Made by a program: the position numbers and the translations under genes. Below the pieces are notes generated by a model, which saw only the letters and a list, made by a program, of their open reading frames with translations, was not told the DNA's origin and ran no database searches. Shown piece by piece: positions 50,284 to 60,434 of a DNA stretch of 64,000 nt (positions are counted from its first letter, which is position 1; each line of letters opens with the position of its first letter). Origin of the DNA: Pseudomonas sp. ML2-2023-3 (lineage in GTDB: Bacteria; Pseudomonadota; Gammaproteobacteria; Pseudomonadales; Pseudomonadaceae); the NCBI RefSeq assembly GCF_037055275.1, contig NZ_CP146343.1, forward strand, positions 4,648,001 to 4,712,000, read 5' to 3'.

Positions 50284-53200
50284 CGTCGCCCCATCCGTCA
50301 TCCGATGCCCGGCCCGAATAAAAACGCGGTGAGTTACGCGGCCCAGGAGCAGCTCAAACAGATTCCGGTCGCCAACAACAACTCGCCAACGCTGCAGGTG
50401 CTCACGGACATCAATGGTGACGGCAAGCTCGACTGGCTGGTGGCCCAACCGTCCTTAGCGGGTTTTTTCACCCTGGATACCGACCAGCAATGGAACCACT
50501 TCACGCCCTACGCGGCCTTCCCCACCGAGTTTTTCCACCCGCAGGCACAGCTGGCCAGCCTGATGGGAAACGGCCTGTCGGACCTGGCAATGATCGGGAC
50601 CCGCAGCGTGCGCTTGTATGTGAATTTGAAAAACAAGGGCTTCGACAACCCCGTCGACGTCAGCCGCTCAAGCACTGAGACGCCTTTGCCCGCGGTCAGT
50701 GACCAACGCTGCGAACTGATGGCGTTCAGTGACATGCTGGGCTCCGGGCAGCAGCATTTGATCCATATCACCGCCCAGTCCGTGCGCTGCTTCCCGAACC
50801 TGGGGCGCGGCCGATTTGGCGAACCGGTCAACTTTGGCAAGCTGGACTTTGCGGGCGAGTTCAACCCTGCCCATATCCGCCTCGCCGACCTGGATGGCTC
50901 CGGCGCGGTCGATATCCTGTACCTGCAAAGTGATTCGGTGCAGGTTTTCATGAACCTCAGCGGACACGGGTTCGCCGCCCCTGTCACGATCACTTTGCCT
51001 GAAGGACTGAAGTACGAGTCCTTGACCCGAGTCAGCGTGGCCGACCTGCAAGGACTGGGCTGCTCCAGCCTGGTCGTGACCAGCAGTACCCACAACACCC
51101 AGCTGCGACCCGAGCATTGGCGCTGTGACTTTGTCGCTGGCAACAAACCGTATTTGCTGTGTGCCTCGGACAACAACATGGGCGCCGGGGGCGAGGTGGT
51201 GTATCGCTCATCGGCGCAGGAATGGCTGGACGAAAAAGCCCTGCTGCCAGATCCGTCCCTGGCCGTATCGGAATTGCCCTTCGCAATGCATCTGGTCAGC
51301 GAGCAGCGCCAGTTCGACCAGATTACCGACAACCATTTGTCCCAGTTCTTTAGCTATCGGCACGGCTATTACGATGGCGTGGAACGGGAGTTTCGCGGGT
51401 TTGGACTGCTGCTGCAAACCGACACCGAGGCTGTCACCAGCGATACCGAGGGCTACAGCGCACCCGTACAGAGCAAGACCTGGTTCCACACCGGCAAAAC
51501 CTTGCATATGGACGTGCCTGATGCCTGGGCCGGTGATATCCAACTGGCACCGCTGGGCAACACCCTGTGTACCCAACACATTGATGGCACCGAGCAAACG
51601 CACACTGACTGGGATGCCCCGACACTGCGCGACGCGGCCAGAACCTTGAGCGGCTCGGTGTTACGCGCCGAAACTCTGGGCGTCGATGGCAACGCCGTGC
51701 CTTACAGCGTCACGCAAAGCCGGTTTGGCGTTCGCCTGCTGCAAGCGCGCTCCGACGTTGCGCCTTACAGCGTCATGCTGGGGTTTGTCATCGAGCAACG
51801 CAGCCTGCAGTACGAGCGCCTGGCCGATGACCCGCTTTGCCAGCACCAAATCACCCTGGCCATTGATGACTATGGCAGTGTCAGCCACGGCGTCAGCGTT
51901 GCTTACGCCCGCCGTGCCAGCGCACAACCGCCCTATCCCGACGATGAAGAGCACACCCATTTGCGGCGCTGGTGGATGGATGCCAGGGATGACGCCCAAC
52001 TGTGCTTCTACCTGAGCGAGATGCGTGAACGGGTCTTGCATATCCACCAGACCGATTACCTGCGATTGGGCCTGCCCTACCGCAGCCAGGCGAGCGCCTA
52101 TGTTGTGCCCGCTGACGATCCGTCGGTCGACGTCATCGGTTACGAAGCCTTTCTTGGTCCGCAATCGCCATTGGGCAAAGACCCGGCCAACGGCCAGCGC
52201 ATGCTGGCGGGCCAGAGCCGCGTGCAATACCAGGGCTGCACGGACGGCACGGTGAACTTCGATGCGCTGCCTGAATACAGCGAACAGGGCCAGCTGGATG
52301 CCGCTGCCCTGCAAGCCTACGTCGTGAAAGATGATCAGGGCGCAGACAAAAACCTGTTGGGCAGCACCCCTGGCGAGGTGAAAGCCCGACTCGAATCAGC
52401 GGGCTATGTCGATGTCGGACTGTGGCGGCCAACCAGCAATACCGTTGACACGTCCACCAGCATTTGGGCAGCGCGCACGGGATACACAACCTTTGCCGGG
52501 GTCGAGCATTTCAACACGGTGCTTGAGCAAAAAGCGGTCGCATGGGTCAAGCCATCGAAGGTCAGCTATGACAGCCTCTGCCTATTGCCTGTCAGATTCA
52601 CGGCACCTGACGACGGCGTGACCGATGCAGTCCATGACTACAGCACGTTGCAGGTCAAATGGATTCGCGACCCCAATCAGAATGTCAGCCAGGCCCGCTA
52701 CGACGGGATGGGCCGTGTGGTGCTGACCACCTTCTGGGGCACCGAATGGGACGAAGGCACTCAAGCCGTTAAAGAGGTCGGCTTTGGTAACATGGACAGT
52801 CATTCGTGGGTGCCGGCAAGCGCCGCCCAGGCCATTGCCGACAGCTCGGTCATGGGCGATCTGGCAACCGCACTCTTCTACGAAAGCAGTAGCTGGATGG
52901 GCCAAGCCCCGCCGGACCTGTTACCCAACGGAGTTGAGCTGGGCGTGCTGATGCCCTCCGGACATTTGCGTGCCAGTGCGCGCAAGCGCCTGGCCAAGGG
53001 TGATTACCCTGTAAGCCAGATTCCGGCCCAGACCTGCTCAGCCTTGCTGGCCCTGCCTCGCGAACCGGCACACAGTGCCGTTCTGCAAGCTGACCGCTAT
53101 CCGGAGGATCCCGATAAACAGGTGAGGATGTCGCTGAGCGCCTCGGATGGTTTTGGCCGTGCCTTGCAAAGCAAACAGAAAGTCGAACCGGGCCTGGCCT

Positions 53201-53996
53201 ACGCCGTCGACGACAAGGGCAACCTGATAACCCTGGGCGGTGAACCGGTTCAAGTGCAGGCCACCGAGCGCTGGTGCGTCAGTGAGCGTGTGGAATACAA
53301 CAACAAAGGGCTGGCCGTTCGCATCTACCGGCCTTATTTCGCGAACCAATACCGTTACATCAACGATGAGTCGTTCCGCCAGTTCGGCTACAGCGACCAG
53401 CAGTTCTATGACCCCCTGGGGCGCCCCACCAAAACCATTACCGCCAGTGGCTATTGGCGCCGCCAGACGTACATGAACTGGTACACCATTGCCGAGGATG
53501 AGAACGACCTGTATCAAGAGGCACTGGAACACCCGAGAGTCGCCAGCGTATTGCAGGCGCGCGGCAACCGGCTCGATCCGATGCAAGCCCTTGAAGGCGC
53601 AACGGTGCGGGTTGAATACCCGGGCATGCTGGCCACCGACAGCATTACGATGAGCTGGAGTGGTGTCGCCGGTGCAGGCTCACCTTCGCTGGCAGCAAAA
53701 CAAGGCAGTGCGACAGGTCGAGTGCTGTTTGATATTCCAAAAACAGCCGTGGCTGCCAACATCGGCAAAACGGTGGAAGTGGCCTATACCGTGACACGCA
53801 CAAGCGAGGTGCTCAATTCGCAGGTCCTTGATCTGAACATTGCGACGTCCCCCCCGCCAGCTACCTGATGCAACTGGCTGACGGCAGCACGTTCACGGTG
53901 ATTTTCAAAGTCGCACTCTCGGGTAGCGATGAAACACAGGCGTTAGCGCTCCCCTTGAAAAAACTGGTCATTCTTGACAGTACAAATGCCTCGTAA
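50284..53996 (+). pseudogene. Tc toxin B component, 3' part (in frame after the stop; second lesion near its end)
   Basis: Open from the stop onward; the first ATG is 50305 and that frame ends at 53866-53868 (1187 aa). FG-GAP-type repeats (DINGDGKLDWL, LADLDGSGAVDILYL) are followed by the TcB middle domains, including FRGFGLLLQTDTEA, QARYDGMGRVVLTTFWGTEW and WRRQTYMNWYTIAEDENDLY. A run of seven C at 53849-53855 precedes a bad end; one extra C would restore PASYLMQLADGSTFTVIFKV and on to TAA at 53994-53996. Restoring both lesions gives 1679 residues. No good ribosome site precedes 50305. Confidence 0.8.
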
Positions 53997-54034
53997 TGGA
54001 CGACGAGTCTCGATAGCCAACGCAACAATCAGGT

Positions 54035-56809
54035 ATGGCAACGATGACTTATCAATTGCACCAAAAAACGCCATTACTGATCTCGATAGATCCGCGGGCA
54101 GCCCTGCTGCGCAGCGTGGCTTACCATCGCCGGGACATCAGTCAGACACCATCGGTCCACACCACGCGGCAACGGTATAACGCGCTGGGTCATCTCACCG
54201 AACAATGGGATGCGCGACTGTCGGTGGCCAATCAGCAAACTCGCTTCAGCCTGACGGGGCAGGAGCTATGCAGTGATTCGGTGGATGAAGGCTGGCGCGT
54301 GCGTTTCTACAACGCGGCCGCACAGGCCGTGCACAGTTGGGACGGGCGTGAAAGCTTTATGCGCCTGGACTACGATGAGCAACTGCGACCTGTTGCACTG
54401 TTTGAAAAAGGGGCTGATGAAAACGTAGAGCAGTGCGTCGAACGCTTTACCTATGCCGCAAACAATACTGAAGATGCTCAACGCAACCGGTGTGGCCGCA
54501 TGCTGCGTCACGACGATCCAGCCAGCAGTGTGTGGCATGAAGCGTTCGCCGTAACCGGCCAGCCACTGATTGAGACCCGGCGCTTTTGCGTCTCGCTGAC
54601 CGCTCCCCACTGGCCGGATGCCCCGCTTCAGACCGTCAGCTACAGCACCCGCTGGCAGTACGACGCACTGGGCGCGGTGATCGCGCAAACCGATGCAGCA
54701 AACCACGTAAGCTCGATAAACGTCGACATTACCGGCCGGCCCTGCGCGTCACAGCTGGACGGTATAGCACTGCTCAAAAGCTGCGAATACAACGCCTTCG
54801 ATCAGGTGGAGACAGAGCAAGCTGGCAACAATGTACTGACCATCGCGAGCTACTCAGCGGCAAATGGTCGGTTGCAACGGCTCAAGGCCAGCACTCTGAC
54901 CGGGCATTTACTGCAAGACCTGCACTACCAGTACGACCCGGTGGGCAATATCGAGCGCATCGAAGATCTGGCCCAGCCCGTACAGTGGTTTGCCCAACAA
55001 CAGGTTGAGGCAATCAGCACCTACCGTTACGACTCCCTCTACCAACTGATCGAAGCCACGGGCCGGGAAAACGCCAGCCAACGTATCGGACCTGAACTGC
55101 CCGGGCTGGAGATTTTCGGCGCCAGGGATGACAGCCACTGGCGCAACTACACCCAGACCTACACCTATGACAGCGGCGCCAACCTGACTTCACTCAAACA
55201 TGATGCTGGCGCCGGTAACACCTATCTGCGCCAGATGGTGGTGGCAGAACACAGCAACCGCAGCCTGTTCAAGGGTGAAGCACCCGCGGAGTTTGCCAGT
55301 GGTTTCGATGCCAACGGCAATCAACAGGCACTGGCACCGGGGCAGCTCATGCACTGGAATACTCGCAATCAATTGCATCAGGTCACGCAGGTGGTGCGCG
55401 AGGCACCTGATGGCCGGGACGACGATGTCGAGACTTATATCTATGACGGCACGGGTCAGCGCGTGCGCAAGGTACGCCGGGCCAAGACCGGCGGTGGTGA
55501 ACAGGTCATTGAGGTGCTGTATTTGCCGGGTCTGGAAATCCGCACACCCACCACGGGCGAGCAGTTACATGTCGTGACGACCCAGGCCGGTCGCAACCAG
55601 GTCCGGGTGCTGCATTGGGCGACCGAGCCCGATCAGTGGCGCTACAGTTTGGGTGATCATCTGGGCAGCAGCACCCTGGAGCTGGATCACGCGGGCGAAC
55701 TGATCAGCCAGGAAAGTTACTCCCCCTACGGCGGTACATCCTGGTGGGCCGCACGCAGTGCCGTGCAGGCCAGATACAAGACCCTGCGTTATTCCGGCAA
55801 AGAGCGCGATGCCACAGGGTTGTATTACTACGGCGCACGGTATTACGCACCGTGGTTGCAGCGGTGGATTTGCCCGGATCCGGCGGGCAGTGTCGATGGG
55901 CTTAATGTGTACTCAATGGTCAATAACAATCCTGTCACTCACCGGGACTTGCACGGACTGGCCAAAGAAAAATCAGTACCGAACGTTATCCATCACTTCT
56001 GGCAAGGAGAACTCAAAAATCTTGAGCAGCATCATTCCAACTTGAAAAAAATAGCGCTCACTAACAGTGCCTATAAAGTTGAATTGCACGTCCTGCCAAA
56101 TCCGGGGGAAGACACTCAGCTCAAGGCCCTGCAAAGCAGCCTTGGCAGTGGTGTAAAAGTGATTAATATCAAAGAGGAAAAGTGGTTTAAAAAATTCCAG
56201 ACCAAGGAGCGTTACACACAATTTGAAGCATCAAGAAGCGGAGAACGCGCCCATCTGGCATCCGGTTCGGACATTTTAAAAACCGAGCTGACTTATAAAT
56301 TGGGTGGCGTGTTCAATGATGTGGACAACGTGCCTATCGCACCTCTGCCCGCCTCCCTGCAGCACCAGGAAAAAACATTAATGACTGCAGGCCCGACTCA
56401 ATTCAATCGTTGGGGCGGAGAAAAAGGCATTCATTCCAGTACGTTTGCCACTTACAAAAAAAATCCGATCTTGAAAGAGATGAACAAAGAAAGCTTCAAA
56501 AAGTTCAAAGCAATTCAGCACATCATTTACCGTAAAAATGATATGACAGCCAACCCTGACGACCACTTCAAAATGGTTTCGGAAACCGCAGGTTCTTTAC
56601 ATTTTTCCCGCGAATTGAAGAGACTCGATACGGGCTTTAATTCCGCGCTGGAAAATCTGATGCTGACTAGCAACAAATATGATGAAGGCAACATCGTATT
56701 CGATAAATACTTCAAGCCCACCACCACCACGGGAGCAGGGGATCTTGATGAGGATCAAATGATTGCACTTTTTAATGCCATGTCCGCACCCGGCCATGTA
56801 ATGATTTGA
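54035..56809 (+). CDS. Tc toxin C component (TccC): RHS core with glycosyltransferase-like toxic C-terminus
   Basis: 924 aa; ATG 54035, or 54044 three codons later. Residues 1 to about 640 are YD/RHS repeats (YRYDSLYQLIEATGRENAS, YIYDGTGQRVRKVRR) ending in the RHS core GDHLGSSTLELD, SYSPYGGTSW, GLYYYGARYYAPWLQRWICP and NVYSMVNNNPVTHRD, where self-cleavage is expected. From about residue 643 the variable part is AT-richer. It has IHHFWQG, GSDILK (Asp746) and GGVFNDVDNVP (Asp762, Asp764), the residue pattern of TcdA/TcdB-type sugar transferases. Likely target: host GTPases, by family analogy only. Its TcB partner gene is broken. Confidence 0.88.
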   Translation: MATMTYQLHQKTPLLISIDPRAALLRSVAYHRRDISQTPSVHTTRQRYNALGHLTEQWDARLSVANQQTRFSLTGQELCSDSVDEGWRVRFYNAAAQAVHSWDGRESFMRLDYDEQLRPVALFEKGADENVEQCVERFTYAANNTEDAQRNRCGRMLRHDDPASSVWHEAFAVTGQPLIETRRFCVSLTAPHWPDAPLQTVSYSTRWQYDALGAVIAQTDAANHVSSINVDITGRPCASQLDGIALLKSCEYNAFDQVETEQAGNNVLTIASYSAANGRLQRLKASTLTGHLLQDLHYQYDPVGNIERIEDLAQPVQWFAQQQVEAISTYRYDSLYQLIEATGRENASQRIGPELPGLEIFGARDDSHWRNYTQTYTYDSGANLTSLKHDAGAGNTYLRQMVVAEHSNRSLFKGEAPAEFASGFDANGNQQALAPGQLMHWNTRNQLHQVTQVVREAPDGRDDDVETYIYDGTGQRVRKVRRAKTGGGEQVIEVLYLPGLEIRTPTTGEQLHVVTTQAGRNQVRVLHWATEPDQWRYSLGDHLGSSTLELDHAGELISQESYSPYGGTSWWAARSAVQARYKTLRYSGKERDATGLYYYGARYYAPWLQRWICPDPAGSVDGLNVYSMVNNNPVTHRDLHGLAKEKSVPNVIHHFWQGELKNLEQHHSNLKKIALTNSAYKVELHVLPNPGEDTQLKALQSSLGSGVKVINIKEEKWFKKFQTKERYTQFEASRSGERAHLASGSDILKTELTYKLGGVFNDVDNVPIAPLPASLQHQEKTLMTAGPTQFNRWGGEKGIHSSTFATYKKNPILKEMNKESFKKFKAIQHIIYRKNDMTANPDDHFKMVSETAGSLHFSRELKRLDTGFNSALENLMLTSNKYDEGNIVFDKYFKPTTTTGAGDLDEDQMIALFNAMSAPGHVMI

Positions 56810-56816
56810 GCATCTC

Positions 56817-56845
56817 TGAGGTTGGGTTAATAAAACCCGACCTCA
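56817..56845. terminator. Hairpin after tccC
   Basis: TGAGGTTGGGTT / AACCCGACCTCA arms with one T-G pair around a short AT loop, eight bases after the tccC stop. No long T run, so termination is likely but unproven. Confidence 0.5.
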
Positions 56846-56888
56846 GACTCTCTTGTCGCTGCTCTGGCCTGCCGACTTCACAAAGCTC

Positions 56889-57752
56889 TCAAACCCCCAC
56901 CAACCTCGCCCGCGCCTGCAAACTCAAATGCGCCTGCTCCCCCGGCGCCAGGGTTTGGTTGTGGATGCCACCGCTGGTGGACTCCACGCACACAAAACCC
57001 ATCACCTCATTCCAGCTCACGCCCAGCAAGGGTCGTTTGCCCGGGTGCCAGACCACCGTATTGGCCTGATGCCCGGTATCGATGCTCAGCGCCCTTTGCC
57101 AGGCGTGATCATTGAGCTGCATTTCTCCGTCATGCTGGAACACGCGCTGACAACCGCCCGCCACCCGCAACTCACCCTGCTGCTGGCAAACCTCACGATT
57201 CAACTGATCGTAGCCGTGAACACCGTCCAGACCAGACAGCGCTACCTTGGCAACATCTCCGATGCGCCAGTAAGCACGTAAGGCTTGGCTGACCTGGCAA
57301 GGCTCATCATCCTGATGCTCGGTGCTCAAGCGCAGTTCCATTTCTTCGCCCAGTCGTGCATGTAAATCGACCTGCCAATCGCACAACTTCAAGCGCCAGT
57401 GCAGGGTCACCCCTTCTTCGTCGCTGCTGCTATCGAGCAGTTTCCAGTCGATCAACCGCGCCCAGCCATGGGATGGCCATGCATTTTCACTGGGGTGGCG
57501 ACCATACCAGGGCCAGAAAATCGGCACTCCACCGCGAATCGCACCCACCTGCGGCCACTTGGCAGCGCACCACAACCAGGGCTTTTGCCCGGTTGGCTTA
57601 AAATGCAGCAGCTGCGCGCCCTGACGGCTGAACACCGCCTGACAATGGGGGTGATCGATCACCAGCACGTCGCGCTGCTGAAAACGCTCCCATTGGAAGA
57701 CCGGCTGCTCGCGCCTGGATTTGAAAAAACGGTGAAGCGGATGCTCATGCAT
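56889..57752 (-). CDS. D-hexose-6-phosphate mutarotase (YeaD-type aldose 1-epimerase)
   Basis: 287 aa, galactose-mutarotase-like fold. GGVPIFWPWYGRHPSENAWPSHGWAR holds the conserved His, then LSTEHQDDEPCQVSQALRAYWRIGD, and WHPGKRPLLGVSWNEVMGFVCVE near the end. Interconverts anomers of glucose-6-phosphate, helping supply the form used by Zwf. Follows oprB on the minus strand, as in other pseudomonads. (The His block spans residues about 74-98.). Confidence 0.87.
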   Translation of the reverse strand: MHEHPLHRFFKSRREQPVFQWERFQQRDVLVIDHPHCQAVFSRQGAQLLHFKPTGQKPWLWCAAKWPQVGAIRGGVPIFWPWYGRHPSENAWPSHGWARLIDWKLLDSSSDEEGVTLHWRLKLCDWQVDLHARLGEEMELRLSTEHQDDEPCQVSQALRAYWRIGDVAKVALSGLDGVHGYDQLNREVCQQQGELRVAGGCQRVFQHDGEMQLNDHAWQRALSIDTGHQANTVVWHPGKRPLLGVSWNEVMGFVCVESTSGGIHNQTLAPGEQAHLSLQARARLVGV

Positions 57753-57795
57753 GTGCCGCAGTCCTGAAAATCATGCGCCGAGGTGTGCAGCCCCG

Positions 57796-57825
57796 AAAAA
57801 AAGCGGATAGCCAAGGCTATCCGCT
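57796..57825 (-). terminator. Rho-independent terminator of oprB
   Basis: Minus strand AGCGGATAGCC, TT loop, GGCTATCCGCT, then a T run. Lies 24 bp after the oprB stop and separates it from the mutarotase gene. Confidence 0.9.
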
Positions 57826-57849
57826 GGAAAAACAAGGAGCTTAGCGCAT

Positions 57850-59187
57850 TTAGAACGTCGACTGAATCTTCAGACCGGCCACCAGTGCGTTGTCAACCTT
57901 GTCCACACCACCCGGGTGAGTGATGTACTGCAGGTTTGGACGCACGGTCAACCAGTTGGTCACGTGAAAACCGTAGTTGAGTTCGTAGTTGTACTCGGTG
58001 GAGCGCAGTGGCGAGTACAGCGGATCGTTGTAATCGGTGGCACCAATGGAGGCGTTGATCTGCTCGGCGCTTTTCTTCACGTCATCATTGACGTGGATGC
58101 GGGCGGCGCCAATGCCGATGTCATCCTTGGGACGGGCATCGAAAGGCCCCTTGTACACAAACATCAGCGACTGGTAGTTGTCGACGATGTTGGTGGCCTT
58201 GTCGTGAAAAGTGGCGTTGGCCGCGATATTCAGACCGCGCGACGGGTCACCGTTGTGGCTGGTGAGTTGCTGCTGCACCACAAACCAGTAACCGTGCTTG
58301 CTGTCGCGTACACGATAGTCCTGACCAGTGCTGGTGATGTCGACGCGCACGTCATCGGCAGGCGCCGTGCTCTTGTAGTAACCAACACGGTATTCGCCCG
58401 GCAGGTCGTTGACCTTCGGCGACCAGACCAGCTCGACCGGCAACACCGTACCCTTGGTGCCGCTGCCGCTGAGTTTGAAGCCGTTGCCGTGTTCCAGTTG
58501 CGACGGGTTCTGGTTGTACGCGCCGATCTGGGCATACAACTCAGGGGTGATGTTGTATTTCACCCGCAGTGCCGCCTGGCTGACCGGCCAGTTGTACCAG
58601 ACGTTGGTGGCCCAGTTACCCACCTGGGAGCCACAGAACGCCAGGTTCTGGAATTCGCACGGGAAGGTGTTGAAGTCTTCGCCTTCACCGAAGTAACCGG
58701 CCTTGACGTCCAGTTTGCCGTCGAGGAACTGGTGCTGAATCCACAATTGGGTCAAACGCACCATATGGCCACGGCCATAGACTTCCTGCGAGGAGCTCAG
58801 GGTACCGGCACGGGGGTCGCCGATACGGTCATTGGAGATGTTCTGGCCATTACGGTTGGTGAGCTGGATCTTGGCCTGGGTGTTGTCCCAGCCCCACAGC
58901 TTTTGCAGGTCCAGCGCGACGCCCAGACCGAACTGGTCACTGTAGCGCGCTGTCTTGTCATCGTTGTAACCGCCATGCAGGTTGGCGCCGACTTCACCGA
59001 CGTAATCGGCCTTGATGTCGATGCCCTGTTCGATCAGTCTGGTTCGCTCACCGCCCCAGTCGCCGGTCATCCATTTCGAATCGGCACTGAACGCTTCGTC
59101 AGCGTAGACACTGCTTGCACCCAGGCTTAGCGCGACAATCGCCGATAGCTGGCAGGCCAGACGGGTACGGGTCATTCTGTTAGTCAT
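57850..59187 (-). CDS. oprB: OprB-family carbohydrate-selective outer-membrane porin
   Basis: 445 aa. Signal peptide with cleavage near SVYA/DEAF, then WMTGDWGGERTRLIEQGIDI, the hallmark N-terminus of OprB, GRGHMVRLTQLWIQHQF, and the terminal beta-signal ending in Phe (VAGLKIQSTF). Glucose passes this porin to GtsA. ATG 59187 has GAGG nine bases upstream; ATG 59175 is possible. The leader has AATAAGAA next to AACAAC, in keeping with Crc/Hfq control. Confidence 0.93.
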   Translation of the reverse strand: MTNRMTRTRLACQLSAIVALSLGASSVYADEAFSADSKWMTGDWGGERTRLIEQGIDIKADYVGEVGANLHGGYNDDKTARYSDQFGLGVALDLQKLWGWDNTQAKIQLTNRNGQNISNDRIGDPRAGTLSSSQEVYGRGHMVRLTQLWIQHQFLDGKLDVKAGYFGEGEDFNTFPCEFQNLAFCGSQVGNWATNVWYNWPVSQAALRVKYNITPELYAQIGAYNQNPSQLEHGNGFKLSGSGTKGTVLPVELVWSPKVNDLPGEYRVGYYKSTAPADDVRVDITSTGQDYRVRDSKHGYWFVVQQQLTSHNGDPSRGLNIAANATFHDKATNIVDNYQSLMFVYKGPFDARPKDDIGIGAARIHVNDDVKKSAEQINASIGATDYNDPLYSPLRSTEYNYELNYGFHVTNWLTVRPNLQYITHPGGVDKVDNALVAGLKIQSTF

Positions 59188-59206
59188 CCCTTAAATCCTC
59201 GTTGTT

Positions 59207-59214
59207 TTCTTATT
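59207..59214 (-). promoter_or_regulatory. Putative Hfq/Crc motif in the oprB leader
   Basis: Minus strand AATAAGAA, followed by AACAACG and then the GAGG ribosome site: an A-rich ARN-type stretch of about 15 bases. Confidence 0.4.
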
Positions 59215-59270
59215 GGCTTTCTATAACGCGGCACCACCCAAGGAGGCCCGGTAACAGGCTCCCTGTTGAC

Positions 59271-60431
59271 TTAACGACCCTTGAATTGCGCCACGTTATC
59301 AGCCCGGCCGAGCGTCTGAGGCGAACCCATCGCCCCCAGACGCTCGCCCGTATTCGCATCAAACAGTAGCACTTTGGCTGGATCGAACTGCAAATTGAGG
59401 CTCTGACCCACCTGAGGCGCATCATCAGGGGCCATTCGGCAGCAGACCTTGCTCCCGTTCAGGTTTACAAAAACCAGGGTGTCCGGGCCGGTAGGCTCGA
59501 TGACTTGGGCTTCGGCGCGAATGACGGGCAAGCCGTTGGGCTCTGCGGGCGCCAGTACAATCTGCTCGGCGCGTATGCCCACAATCACATCACGGTCCTC
59601 AAGCCCCGCGTCCTGCATGCTCAACGGCAGTTCGCAGCGTGCCTGGCCGCTGTCGAGCAAGGCCAGCAAGCGGCCCTCGCGGCGTTGCAGGCGCAGGGGA
59701 ATGAAGTTCATCGGTGGCGAGCCAATAAAGCTCGCCACAAACAGGTTGGCCGGATCGTTATAGATCTGCTTGGGCGTACCGAACTGCTGAATGATCCCGT
59801 CCTTCATCACGGCCACTTTGTCGCCCAGGGTCATGGCTTCAATCTGGTCATGGGTGACGTAGACAGTGGTGGTTTTCAGGCGCTGGTGCATCAGTTTCAT
59901 TTCGGTGCGCATCTCGACCCGCAGCTTGGCATCGAGGTTGGACAGCGGCTCGTCAAACAGGTAGATCTTGGGCCGCCGTGCCAGCGCCCGGCCCATGGCC
60001 ACGCGCTGTTGCTGACCACCCGACAGTTGGCCGGGCTTGCGGGTCAGCAGGTGTTCGATTTGCAGCAGCTTGGAAACCCGCGCCACCTCTTCATCGATCG
60101 CCGCCGCGCTCATCTTGCGGATCTTGAGACCGAAGGCAATGTTGTCCCGCACATTCATGGTCGGGTACAGCGCGTAGGACTGGAACACCATGGCGATATC
60201 ACGGTCTTTGGGGCTCATGCCGCTGATGTCGGCATCGTCCACCAGGATCGCCCCGCCGCTGATGGTTTCAAGACCGGCGATGCAGTTCATCAGGGTCGAT
60301 TTACCGCAGCCCGAAGGCCCCACCAGAATCAGGAACTCGCCGTCATCGATTTTCAGTTCGATGTTTTTCAGCGTGTCGGGCAAACCCTTGCCGTAGGATT
60401 TATTCACGTTGCGTAATTCGAGAGTCGCCAT
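59271..60431 (-). CDS. gtsD: Glucose ABC transporter ATP-binding protein
   Basis: 386 aa, MalK/UgpC type. Walker A GPSGCGKST, signature LSGGQQQRVAMGRALARRP, Walker B IYLFDEPLSNLDAKLRVEMR, switch His in VYVTHDQIEAMTLGD, then a regulatory OB-type tail. It follows gtsC by three bases. Powers GtsBC. Confidence 0.94.
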   Translation of the reverse strand: MATLELRNVNKSYGKGLPDTLKNIELKIDDGEFLILVGPSGCGKSTLMNCIAGLETISGGAILVDDADISGMSPKDRDIAMVFQSYALYPTMNVRDNIAFGLKIRKMSAAAIDEEVARVSKLLQIEHLLTRKPGQLSGGQQQRVAMGRALARRPKIYLFDEPLSNLDAKLRVEMRTEMKLMHQRLKTTTVYVTHDQIEAMTLGDKVAVMKDGIIQQFGTPKQIYNDPANLFVASFIGSPPMNFIPLRLQRREGRLLALLDSGQARCELPLSMQDAGLEDRDVIVGIRAEQIVLAPAEPNGLPVIRAEAQVIEPTGPDTLVFVNLNGSKVCCRMAPDDAPQVGQSLNLQFDPAKVLLFDANTGERLGAMGSPQTLGRADNVAQFKGR

Positions 60432-60434
60432 GCC

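Noticed and set aside
48958..56809. A TcA pore-forming subunit gene
   Set aside because: No ORF of the expected size or TcA character exists in the window; only B and C components are present.
57916..59130. 404-residue plus-strand ORF opposite oprB
   Set aside because: Shadow of the porin, Val/Gly/Asp-rich without any motif.
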